From Tenacibaculum adriaticum (GTDB lineage Bacteria > Bacteroidota > Bacteroidia > Flavobacteriales > Flavobacteriaceae): a stretch of DNA of 64,000 nucleotides. The position numbers and the translations under genes are program-made. How positions within the stretch are numbered: the first letter of the stretch is position 1; each line of letters begins with the position of its first letter. A model generated the notes under the pieces. It was not told where the DNA came from and did not search any database. It saw only the letters and a program-made list of their open reading frames with translations. Below are positions 19,017 to 27,198 of this stretch, piece after piece. The stretch lies in contig NZ_VNIA01000004.1 in assembly GCF_008124875.1 (NCBI RefSeq), positions 62,001-126,000 on the forward strand. Reading direction: 5' to 3'.

Positions 19017-20381
19017 TTATATTGTCAATGAAAATAATTTAGTTTCGGGCTGTTTTCGTTGCAGTCGCCTATCAAAAGCCATGCAAATATTTCTTACAAA
19101 TGGTCTTGCCTCTTCTGTAACAGTTAATGTGTTGTTTTGTATTTTGAGAAGTTTATCTTCTTTAATTTCTTGTAATAAAGTTATAGAGTTTTCTAATTCA
19201 TCAAACTGGTTTAGCTTTTCATCCCACGAAGTGGAAAAATGACACATAATATTTAAAATATGTTTTCTGACGATGAGGTCTTCTTGATTTAAAATATGTC
19301 CCCTAAAAACAGGGATTTCACCAGAGTTCACGAGTTCCTGATATTCTTTTACAGTTTTTACATTTTGTGCAAAACCGTACCAAGAATCACTAATGGCAGA
19401 CATCCCCAAACCAATCATTAATTGTGTTTTGTTGGCAGTGTAACCCATAAAATTTCTATGCAACGTTTTTTCTTGTGTTGCTTTAAACAAGCTATCGGTT
19501 GGAAGTGCAAAATGGTCCATACCTATTTCTACGTAACCTAAGTCAGCAAAAAGTTGCTTTCCAATTTCATACAATTCGCGTTTTTCTTTATCTTTTGGTA
19601 AGTCAGCTTCGTTGAAACCTCTTTGCCCAACACCTTTTACCCAAGGTACGTGTGCATAACTGTAAAATGAAATTCGATCGGGTTGTAATTCTTTTGTTTT
19701 GTTAATGGTGTGAATTACATTTTCTTTGGTTTGAAAAGGTAAGCCAAAAATTAAATCGTGACTTACAGAAGTGTATCCAATTTCTCTAGCCCAATTTGTT
19801 ACTTGCAGTACGTTTTCAAAAGGTTGAATTCTGTGGATGGCTTTTTGTACGGTTTCGTTGTAATCTTGTACGCCAAAACTTACACGCGTAAATCCTAAAT
19901 TAAATAAAGTTTGAAGTTGTTCTTTAGTAGTATTATTAGGATGTCCTTCAAAACTGAATTCGAAATTTGGATGTCTTTCAGCGTTTATAAATAAACCTTT
20001 TATTAAGCGTTGTAAATTATCTGAAGAGAAAAAAGTAGGGGTTCCTCCACCTAAATGAATTTCCTTAATGATAGGTTTTTCATCAACTAAATTGGTGTAT
20101 AAATTCCATTCTTTTAAAACGGTTGTAATATAATCTTCTTCAACTTCATGACGTTTGGTAATGTGCTTATGACAAGCACAAAATGTACATAAACTTTCAC
20201 AAAAAGGTAAATGTATGTATAAGCTAATTCCTTCGGAAGTGTTACTTTCTTTAAACGATTTTTTAAAAGTTTCCAGCCATTTTTCTTTTGAAAAAGTGCT
20301 TTCATCCCAATACGGGACTGTAGGGTAACTTGTGTAACGAGGTCCCGGAATGTTGTATTTTTGAATAAGTGAATTTTTCAT
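19017..20381 (-). CDS. hemN: Oxygen-independent coproporphyrinogen III oxidase
   Basis: 454 residues from the ATG at 20381 (MKNSLIQKYNIPGPRYTSYP), the canonical HemN N-terminus. The longer frame to 20432 merely translates a dispersed repeat and is rejected. The radical-SAM cluster is CESLCTFCAC (Cys61, Cys65, Cys68, with the extra Cys70 known from HemN), followed by LGGGTPTF. It converts coproporphyrinogen III to protoporphyrinogen IX without oxygen. That supplies haem to cbb3 oxidase when oxygen is low, which explains its place in an FNR-like-controlled operon with ccoI. Confidence 0.96.
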   Translation of the reverse strand: MKNSLIQKYNIPGPRYTSYPTVPYWDESTFSKEKWLETFKKSFKESNTSEGISLYIHLPFCESLCTFCACHKHITKRHEVEEDYITTVLKEWNLYTNLVDEKPIIKEIHLGGGTPTFFSSDNLQRLIKGLFINAERHPNFEFSFEGHPNNTTKEQLQTLFNLGFTRVSFGVQDYNETVQKAIHRIQPFENVLQVTNWAREIGYTSVSHDLIFGLPFQTKENVIHTINKTKELQPDRISFYSYAHVPWVKGVGQRGFNEADLPKDKEKRELYEIGKQLFADLGYVEIGMDHFALPTDSLFKATQEKTLHRNFMGYTANKTQLMIGLGMSAISDSWYGFAQNVKTVKEYQELVNSGEIPVFRGHILNQEDLIVRKHILNIMCHFSTSWDEKLNQFDELENSITLLQEIKEDKLLKIQNNTLTVTEEARPFVRNICMAFDRRLQRKQPETKLFSLTI

Positions 20382-20395
20382 ATTATTGTTTTTAA

Positions 20396-20432
20396 CGAGC
20401 GAGAGATTTCTTAACTGCGTTCGAAATGACAA
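20396..20432. repeat. Dispersed repeat-like element between deoD and hemN
   Basis: On the minus strand the element contains GTCATTTCGAACGCAG followed by AAGAAATCTCTCGCTCG. From memory this resembles a short intergenic repeat that is scattered through many Flavobacteriia genomes (GTCATTTCGA..GCAG..GAGAAATCTC). Only one copy occurs in this window, so the repeat status cannot be confirmed here. Confidence 0.5.
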
Positions 20433-21131
20433 TTAAGCTAATTCTAAAGCTAGCTCGATCATTTTTTTAAAGGTGTGTTCTCGTTCGTCTGAAGTGGTTC
20501 TTTCGTTGGTTACTAAACTATCAGAAATAGTAACAATAGAAAGTGCATTTACGTTGTGTTTTGCAGCGATGGTATATAAACCTGCGCTTTCCATTTCTAC
20601 AGCCAAGACACCAAAAGATGCCCATTTTTTATAGTCGTTAGGATCATCTGTGTAAAATTCATCAGAACTTAAAATATTGCCAGCTTTGATATCAATATTT
20701 TTTTCTTTAGCTACTTCAATGGCCTTTTTAAATAAGTTAAAACTTGCAGTAGGAGCGAAGTCTGCTCCGTTAAAACGAATTTTATTTAATCCGGAATTAG
20801 AGGATGCCGCCATAGCAATGACGATGTCTCTAATTTTAACTTCCTTTTGATAAGAACCTGCAGAACCAACACGGATTAAATTTTTAACGCCATATTCGGT
20901 AATTAATTCGTGACAATAAATTAAGGCAGAAGGAATACCCATTCCTGTTCCTTGTACAGATATTTTTTTTCCTTTATAAGTGCCCGTAAACCCCAACATA
21001 CCTCTAACATCATTATAACAAACAGCGCCTTCTAAAAATGTTTCGGCTATCCATTTAGCACGAAGAGGATCTCCTGGTAATAAAACAGTTTGGGCGATTT
21101 CTCCTTTTTTGGCTTCTATGTGTACACTCAT
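20433..21131 (-). CDS. deoD: Purine-nucleoside phosphorylase, DeoD type
   Basis: 232 residues. Family motifs are [15 protein letters not shown] near the N-terminus, [16 protein letters not shown], and the substrate-binding [13 protein letters not shown] followed by TISDSLVT. It phosphorolyses purine (deoxy)nucleosides to base and (deoxy)ribose-1-phosphate. It starts 1 bp after the deoC stop, so the pair forms a deoxynucleoside catabolic unit inside the ccoI-hemN operon. Confidence 0.95.
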   Translation of the reverse strand: MSVHIEAKKGEIAQTVLLPGDPLRAKWIAETFLEGAVCYNDVRGMLGFTGTYKGKKISVQGTGMGIPSALIYCHELITEYGVKNLIRVGSAGSYQKEVKIRDIVIAMAASSNSGLNKIRFNGADFAPTASFNLFKKAIEVAKEKNIDIKAGNILSSDEFYTDDPNDYKKWASFGVLAVEMESAGLYTIAAKHNVNALSIVTISDSLVTNERTTSDEREHTFKKMIELALELA

Positions 21132-21132
21132 C

Positions 21133-21798
21133 TTAATATTGGTTTTTATCTGTTTTTCCTTTGGTTACTAAATCAACGCCCGAAGAGGTCCCTAATCTTG
21201 TTACGCCCAGTTTTATATATTTTAAAGCAGTTTCTAAATCTCGAATTCCTCCAGCAGCTTTAATTTGAGCTTTTCCATCAACAATGTCATTCATTAACTT
21301 GATATCTTTAAAAGTGGCCCCACCAGTTCCAAAACCTGTTGAGGTTTTTACAAAATCAGCATCTGCATTTAATGCTAATTGACATGCTAATTGAATTTCA
21401 TCTTCAGTTAAGTAACAGTTTTCTAAAATTACTTTTAAAATTTTATCCTCTATTTCGTTTTTAATTTTAAAAATTTCTTCTTCAACATATTTAGTTTCTC
21501 CAGATTTTAATTTCCCTACGTTTATTACCATATCAATCTCATCAGCACCGTCTTTTATACATTGTTCTGCTTCAAAAACTTTAGCTCTGGTACTCATCAT
21601 GCCTAAAGGAAACCCTACAACAGCTGCTATTTTTATGTCGGTGTTTTTTAATTGCTCTTTGGCGAGTTTAACATAACATCCATTTACACAAACTGCATAA
21701 AAATGATGCTCTTTTGCTTCATTGCATAAATTGATAATATCTTGTTCGGTTGCTGTTGCCTTTAAGAGTGTATGGTCTATAAATTTTTGGAGTTTCAT
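21133..21798 (-). CDS. deoC: Deoxyribose-phosphate aldolase
   Basis: 221 residues of the class I aldolase TIM barrel. The Schiff-base lysine is in [15 protein letters not shown]. Other family segments are [35 protein letters not shown] and KAAGGIRD. It cleaves deoxyribose-5-phosphate to glyceraldehyde-3-phosphate and acetaldehyde. It starts 5 bp after the ccoI stop and is followed by deoD with a 1-bp gap. Confidence 0.96.
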   Translation of the reverse strand: MKLQKFIDHTLLKATATEQDIINLCNEAKEHHFYAVCVNGCYVKLAKEQLKNTDIKIAAVVGFPLGMMSTRAKVFEAEQCIKDGADEIDMVINVGKLKSGETKYVEEEIFKIKNEIEDKILKVILENCYLTEDEIQLACQLALNADADFVKTSTGFGTGGATFKDIKLMNDIVDGKAQIKAAGGIRDLETALKYIKLGVTRLGTSSGVDLVTKGKTDKNQY

Positions 21799-21803
21799 GA
21801 TGC

Positions 21804-24176
21804 TTATTTTAATTTCTTACCTACTAAATTAGTTGCTATTGTTGTAAAAATAACAATACTTATTGAACTTAGAGGCATTAATATAGCAGCAATTACGGGT
21901 TGTAATTGACCTGTAACGGCGAAATACAATCCAACGATATTGTATAAAAGCGATAGTAAAAAACAATATTTTATAATTTGAACAGCTTTTTTAGAAGCTT
22001 TTATAAAGCTTCCTATTTGATTGAATTGAGAAGCGTCTAAAATTCCGTCGCAAGCAGGAGAGAATACATTGATGTTCTCTGATAAAGCAATACCCACATT
22101 ACTTTGCGCTAAAGCACCAGCATCATTTAATCCGTCACCTATCATAATTACTTTATGATTTTCCTTTTGAAGTTGAGCTACATAGTTTAACTTATCTGCA
22201 GGTTTTTGGTTGAAAAGTAATTTGGTTTTCTGCGGAAGATATTTTTCCAAATACACTTTTTCACCTTCATTATCACCCGAAACTACAGATAAATTATATT
22301 CATTTAATTCTTTAAACACTTTGCTAACACCTTGTCGGTATGCATTTTTAAAAACAAATTTTCCTTTATATTGATTATTAAAACTTATATGAACTGAAGT
22401 ATCTAAATTTCCAGGCTCACAGGCATTTTTAACAAAAGAAGAAGAACCTATTTTTACCAACGTTTCTTGATGATTAGCTTCTAATCCTTTACCAATATGT
22501 TCTTGAAAATTAGTGATAGTAATCGTTTCTTCACTTTCAAAAAAATGATATAAATTTCTGCTTAAAGGATGATTTGATGATCGTAACGAACTTTTTAATA
22601 TTGATTTTTCGATATGATTTAACTTACTTCCAAAGTAATTAATGGTGTTTTCTTTATGAGTAGTAAGTGTTCCTGTTTTATCAAAAACAATAGCATCTGT
22701 CTCCGCTAATTGTTCTATAACGGTTGCGTTTTTTAGATAAAATTTTTTCTTACCAAAAATTCGCAACATATTACCTAAAGTAAACGGAGCAGCCAAAGCA
22801 ATAGCACAGGGGCACGCAATAATTAATACAGCAGTAAAAACATTTAATGCTTTCGAATTATCAATAAATAACCAAAAAGCGGTTGCTATAAACGCAATAC
22901 TTAACACAGCTATCGTAAAGTTTTTACTAATAGTATCTGTAATGGTTTTGAAAGAGGATGATTTATCCTTTTTAAAAACATCGTTACTCCAAAGTTGCGT
23001 TAAATAACTTTGTTCAACCGATTTTAACACTTCCATTTCTATAATACCAGAAAGTTGTTTACCACCTGCGAATAATTTATCACCAGATTTTTTCGCCACA
23101 GGTTCTGCTTCACCAGTAACAAAACTATAATCTATTTGAGCGTCGCCATTAATGAGAATTCCGTCTACAGGAATCAATTCTTGGTTTCTTATTAAAAGTC
23201 TATCTCCTTTTTCTACATTATATATTTGAGTGCTTTCTTCTTTTCCTTTGGATGTAATTCTAGTAACTGCAATAGGAAAATACGATTTGTAATCACGTTC
23301 GAATGACAAATAATTATAGGTTCTTTGCTGAAAGAATTTACCGAGGAGTAAAAAGAAAACCAAACCTGTTAAGCTGTCGAAGAATCCAGTTCCTAAATCA
23401 AAAATAATTTCAATAGTACTTCGGATAAATAATACTGAAATTCCAAGAGCGATAGGAATATCAATATTTAAAATTTTTGAACGTAAACCTTTATAAGCCG
23501 AAATAAAATAATCACTTCCTGCATACAAAACCACAGGTAACGAAAAAGCAAACATCATCCAGCGAAAAATATGTTTGTACTGTTCTAACCAAAATTCAGA
23601 TACCTCAAAATATTCAGGAAAAGAAAGGAACATTACGTTTCCAAAAGAAAATCCTGCAATACCTAATTTATATAATAAGCTTCTATCTACTTGTTTTTTG
23701 CCAACTTCATAATCTTCTAAAGAAATATAAGGTTCATACCCAATAGAACTGATTAATAGCACGATTTCTTTAAGCGATATTTGTGATGACTTATAGGTAA
23801 TTCTCACTGTTTTCTTTGGAAAATTAACCTGAGAAGTTGTGATGCTCTTATGAAGTTTATGTAAATTTTCTAATACCCAAATACATGAACTACAATGAAT
23901 GTGAGGAATGTATAGATTAATAATTTGTGTGTCTCCATCATTAAATTCGAGTAATTTTTCAATAATAGTTTCGTTATCTAAGAAATCATACTTTCCTTTT
24001 ATTTCTTTAGGAACAGCCCCAGGATTTTGTTGTAAGTCGTAATAACAAGTTAATTCGTTTTCAGAAAAAATTTCATAAACAGTTTTACAACCATTACAAC
24101 AAAAAGATTTTTTATCAAAAACGATGGTTGTAGTATCACAATCGTTACCACAATGATAACATTGAGTAGTATTCAT
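21804..24176 (-). CDS. ccoI: Copper-exporting P-type ATPase CcoI (cbb3 assembly)
   Basis: 790 residues from the ATG at 24176 (MNTTQCYHCGNDC). A longer frame to 24212 is rejected because the -7 element (24197-24204) falls inside it. Order: a four-Cys zinc-ribbon-like region (CYHCGNDC...FCCNGC), a heavy-metal-associated domain with CSSC, eight membrane helices, the ion site CPC in IIACPCAIALAAPF, the phosphorylation loop DKTGTLTTHKEN, SSNHPLSRN, and the hinge GDGLNDAGAL. The Cys-rich head and the neighbouring cco genes mark it as CcoI/FixI, which delivers copper for the CcoN Cu-B site, rather than a detoxifying CopA. Confidence 0.95.
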   Translation of the reverse strand: MNTTQCYHCGNDCDTTTIVFDKKSFCCNGCKTVYEIFSENELTCYYDLQQNPGAVPKEIKGKYDFLDNETIIEKLLEFNDGDTQIINLYIPHIHCSSCIWVLENLHKLHKSITTSQVNFPKKTVRITYKSSQISLKEIVLLISSIGYEPYISLEDYEVGKKQVDRSLLYKLGIAGFSFGNVMFLSFPEYFEVSEFWLEQYKHIFRWMMFAFSLPVVLYAGSDYFISAYKGLRSKILNIDIPIALGISVLFIRSTIEIIFDLGTGFFDSLTGLVFFLLLGKFFQQRTYNYLSFERDYKSYFPIAVTRITSKGKEESTQIYNVEKGDRLLIRNQELIPVDGILINGDAQIDYSFVTGEAEPVAKKSGDKLFAGGKQLSGIIEMEVLKSVEQSYLTQLWSNDVFKKDKSSSFKTITDTISKNFTIAVLSIAFIATAFWLFIDNSKALNVFTAVLIIACPCAIALAAPFTLGNMLRIFGKKKFYLKNATVIEQLAETDAIVFDKTGTLTTHKENTINYFGSKLNHIEKSILKSSLRSSNHPLSRNLYHFFESEETITITNFQEHIGKGLEANHQETLVKIGSSSFVKNACEPGNLDTSVHISFNNQYKGKFVFKNAYRQGVSKVFKELNEYNLSVVSGDNEGEKVYLEKYLPQKTKLLFNQKPADKLNYVAQLQKENHKVIMIGDGLNDAGALAQSNVGIALSENINVFSPACDGILDASQFNQIGSFIKASKKAVQIIKYCFLLSLLYNIVGLYFAVTGQLQPVIAAILMPLSSISIVIFTTIATNLVGKKLK

Positions 24177-24196
24177 ATTTGCTCTTTTGCCTCTGG

Positions 24197-24240
24197 CAAA
24201 GGTCATCTTCATGAATGAAATAAAATATGATATTTATCAG
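24197..24240 (-). promoter_or_regulatory. Promoter of ccoI-deoC-deoD-hemN with FNR-like box D
   Basis: The near-palindrome ATGAT-ATTT-ATCAG (24227-24240) lies exactly 22 bp upstream of GACCTTTG (24197-24204, minus strand), one mismatch from TAnnTTTG. It fixes the ccoI start at 24176, 20 bp after the -7 element. Confidence 0.72.
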
Positions 24241-24289
24241 GTGGCAAGGAGAAAATTTGATAAAAGTATATAGATATTTAATATAGATA

Positions 24290-24359
24290 ATTCTTTTCAA
24301 AAAGTAACACCTTTGGCGACTAGAACTTGTTATTAGTCGAATTTTTGATTGAAAAGAAT
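24290..24359. promoter_or_regulatory. Nested inverted repeats upstream of nagB-PIG-L
   Basis: An outer pair of perfect 11-bp arms, ATTCTTTTCAA (24290-24300) and TTGAAAAGAAT (24349-24359), encloses an inner 6-bp pair, CGACTA (24317-24322) and TAGTCG (24334-24339). A -7-like CACCTTTG lies between them at 24308-24315. It could be an operator or a structured leader. There is no T run that would make it a terminator. Confidence 0.45.
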
Positions 24360-24404
24360 AGTTAATAATTAATTTTAATTAACCAAATCAGTAATCGATA
24401 AGTA

Positions 24405-26339
24405 ATGAAAGAAGAAATAAGTTATAAAGAAAAAGAAGAAATAAGTTACAAAGAAGCAGGTAAGTTTGAAGATACACGATTTGAAAAAATTCATAATGTT
24501 ATCTTCGATTCTTCTGAAGAAGCTTCTATTATAGTAGCACATGAGATTGCAAATTTAATTCATAGAAAAAACGAATTAAATGAGCCTTGTGTACTAGGGT
24601 TAGCAACAGGGTCTTCTCCTGTAAAAGTTTATGAAGAGCTTGTTCGAATGCATAAAGAAGAAGGGTTAAGTTTTGCCAACGTTATTACATTTAACTTAGA
24701 CGAATATTACCCGATCGATAAAGATAACATTCAAAGTTATTTTTACTTTATGCACGATCATCTTTTTAATCATGTGGATATTCTTCCCGAAAATATTAAT
24801 ATTCCAGATGGAAAAGTAAGTGCCGAACAACTACGTCAGTATTGCATAGATTATGAAATGAAAATTAAATCTTACGGAGGCTTAGATTTTCAACTTTTAG
24901 GTATTGGTAGAACAGGCCACATAGGATTTAACGAACCAGGATCTCATATTAATTCTGGAACAAGAAGCATTACTCTTGATTATATTACTCGCATAGATGC
25001 TGCTCCTGCCTTTTTAGGAATAGATAATGTGCCAAGAAAGGCTATTACTATGGGTATTGGTACTATAAGAAGCGCTAAAAGAATTGTGCTTCTAGCGTGG
25101 GGAATTAATAAAGCTGAAATACTAAAAAACACAATAGAGGGAGAAATTTCTTCTAAAATCCCAGCAACTTATTTGCAAGAGCATAGCAACACAACATTTG
25201 TTTTAGATAGTGAAGCTTCATCTGAACTAACCAGAGTAAAAACACCATGGCTTGTAAAGGCATGTGTATGGACAGAGGAATTAAAATTTAAAGCTGTTGT
25301 GTGGTTATGTGAATTAACAAATAAACCTTTTCTTAAGTTAACAGATAAAGATTATAATGATAATGGTATGTCGAGTCTTTTAACGGAAGAAGGAACAGCT
25401 TACGATTTAAACATTAAAATGTTTAATAAGTTACAAAATACAATTACAGGTTGGCCTGGAGGAAAACCAAATTCTGATGATACATATCGTCCAGAACGAT
25501 CGATTCCTGCAAAAAAGAGAATTATTATTTTTAGTCCACATCCCGATGATGATGTTATTTCGATGGGAGGAACTTTTGATAGATTAGTAGAGCAAGGCCA
25601 TGATGTACATGTTGTGTATCAAACTTCAGGAAATATTGCAGTTTCTAATGAAGAGGCTTTAAAATTTGTTGAAATTTCTAAGGCTTTTAATACTAACTCG
25701 AGCGAATTAGAAAGTATTATCAATTTTTTAAAGAATAAATCTAAAAATGATATTGATTCTGTAGAAGTTAGAAAACTGAAAGGTTTAATTAGAAGAAGTG
25801 AATCTTTGGCAGCTACGAGATATTTGGGATTGCCTGATTCAAATGTTCATTTTTTAGATCTTCCTTTTTATGAAACGGGCACTGTAAAGAAAAATAATCT
25901 TTCTGATGAGGATATAAAAATTATGTGCAATATTATTGAAAACATAAAACCACATCAAATTTATGCAGCAGGAGATTTAGCAGACCCACATGGTACACAT
26001 AAAGTTTGTTTAGATAGTTTGTTTGAGGCTTTAAAAAGATTAAAAGGTAAAAAGTTTATGGATGATTGTTGGGTATGGCTATACCGTGGAGCATGGCACG
26101 AATGGGAGTCGTATCAAATAGAAATGGCTGTTCCTTTGAGTCCAGATCAAGTACTTAAAAAACGACATGCAATTTTTTATCATCAGTCTCAAAAAGATGG
26201 GGTTATGTTTCAGGGAAATGACAATAGAGAATTTTGGGTACGTGTTGAAGATAGAAATAGAGAAACTGCAAAAAAATATAATGATTTAGGATTGGCAGAT
26301 TATGCCGCTATAGAAGCTTTTAAGCGTTATCATTTTTAA
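24405..26339 (+). CDS. nagB: Glucosamine-6-phosphate deaminase fused to PIG-L/LmbE-type deacetylase
   Basis: 644 residues. Residues ~25-290 are NagB-like, with LGLATGSSPVKVYEEL, the catalytic FNLDEYYPI and GIGRTGHIGFNEPGS. Residues ~370-640 are a PIG-L/LmbE zinc-deacetylase domain, with the metal motif FSPHPDDDVISMGGT and a second site, DPHGTHK. A plausible cytoplasmic role is removing acetyl from GlcNAc-type sugars and deaminating GlcN-6-P to fructose-6-P. The N-terminus has a perfect tandem duplication of KEEISYKE (codons 2-9 and 10-17). The gene stands alone, upstream of and facing the LytTR/LytS genes, at the left edge of the N-glycan locus. Confidence 0.92.
   Translation: MKEEISYKEKEEISYKEAGKFEDTRFEKIHNVIFDSSEEASIIVAHEIANLIHRKNELNEPCVLGLATGSSPVKVYEELVRMHKEEGLSFANVITFNLDEYYPIDKDNIQSYFYFMHDHLFNHVDILPENINIPDGKVSAEQLRQYCIDYEMKIKSYGGLDFQLLGIGRTGHIGFNEPGSHINSGTRSITLDYITRIDAAPAFLGIDNVPRKAITMGIGTIRSAKRIVLLAWGINKAEILKNTIEGEISSKIPATYLQEHSNTTFVLDSEASSELTRVKTPWLVKACVWTEELKFKAVVWLCELTNKPFLKLTDKDYNDNGMSSLLTEEGTAYDLNIKMFNKLQNTITGWPGGKPNSDDTYRPERSIPAKKRIIIFSPHPDDDVISMGGTFDRLVEQGHDVHVVYQTSGNIAVSNEEALKFVEISKAFNTNSSELESIINFLKNKSKNDIDSVEVRKLKGLIRRSESLAATRYLGLPDSNVHFLDLPFYETGTVKKNNLSDEDIKIMCNIIENIKPHQIYAAGDLADPHGTHKVCLDSLFEALKRLKGKKFMDDCWVWLYRGAWHEWESYQIEMAVPLSPDQVLKKRHAIFYHQSQKDGVMFQGNDNREFWVRVEDRNRETAKKYNDLGLADYAAIEAFKRYHF
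24408..24455 (+). repeat. 24-bp in-frame tandem duplication at the nagB-PIG-L start
   Basis: Codons 2-9 and 10-17 both encode KEEISYKE. The two 24-bp units (24408-24431 and 24432-24455) differ at a single T/C position. This indicates a recent duplication. Confidence 0.85.
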
Positions 26340-26428
26340 AAAGATATTTAAATATGGACATTGATTAGCAGGACATATCGTGTTCTCTTGAGTTTATTTA
26401 TTATTGATGACTATTTTTTTTATAGGTT

Positions 26429-27142
26429 TTAAATCGAAGATTTTAAAATTTTCTGTTTTACATTTTCTATGTATGATCTTCCTATTACATATCTAAGACC
26501 TTCGATTTCTATACTGTTTCCCTCAACAGCATCAATCTTGTCAATTGCAATAGTATATGATCTATGTATTCTTATAAAATCTCTTGAAGGTAATAAATTT
26601 GTGAAATTTGTTAGTGTGCTGTGAACAATATATCTACCTGATAAGGTGTTTATTTTTAAGTAATCTTTCAAGCTTTCAATGACTAAAATTTCATCAAGAA
26701 AAATTTTTTTCATTTTCTTTTTATCAATCTTAACAAAAATAAAAAGACGTTCTTTAATATTCTCGAGAGAAGCTTTGTTAACTGTGTCAAGCTTTTTGTC
26801 AACTTTATTTAATGCTTTCATAAACCTAGGAAACTCAATAGGTTTAACTAAATAATCTAATACATCTAATTCGTATGTTTCTATGGCAAATTCATCATAT
26901 GCACTTGTAATTATTAATAAAGGAGGTTTAACTAAACTTTTAATAAAATTTATGCCATCTAATACAGGCATATTTATGTCTAAAAAAATAACATCAACAG
27001 TATTTTTTTTTAAAAAGTTTAAACCGTCTATAGCATTACTAAATGAATTTACTATTTCAAAATGTTCAATTTGTTCTAAATAATTTTTAATAACATTAAT
27101 AGCTAAAGGTTCATCATCAATAATCAAACATTTTACTTTCAT
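26429..27142 (-). CDS. LytTR-family response regulator
   Basis: 237 residues. The receiver domain (1-~120) has the acidic pocket DDEP and phospho-acceptor Asp55 in VIFLDINMPVLDG, then TSAYDEFAIETYELDVLDYLVKP (given as residues, key Lys in YLVKP). The C-terminal LytTR DNA-binding domain (~140-237) contains DFIRIHRSYTIAIDKI. It is the partner of the adjacent kinase (56 bp gap). It probably controls the neighbouring N-glycan genes by binding direct repeats, since LytTR proteins typically bind two or more repeats in phase with the helix. Confidence 0.94.
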   Translation of the reverse strand: MKVKCLIIDDEPLAINVIKNYLEQIEHFEIVNSFSNAIDGLNFLKKNTVDVIFLDINMPVLDGINFIKSLVKPPLLIITSAYDEFAIETYELDVLDYLVKPIEFPRFMKALNKVDKKLDTVNKASLENIKERLFIFVKIDKKKMKKIFLDEILVIESLKDYLKINTLSGRYIVHSTLTNFTNLLPSRDFIRIHRSYTIAIDKIDAVEGNSIEIEGLRYVIGRSYIENVKQKILKSSI

Positions 27143-27198
27143 ATTTATTACTATTTCTCTATTATAGGTATTACTGGGGAGTATTATATATGGGTTAT

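Noticed and set aside
20382..20432. 17-residue N-terminal extension of HemN
   Set aside because: It translates the dispersed repeat-like element and precedes the canonical HemN N-terminus at 20381.
24177..24212. 12-residue N-terminal extension of CcoI
   Set aside because: The -7 element of the FNR-like promoter (24197-24204) lies inside it, so it cannot be translated from that promoter.
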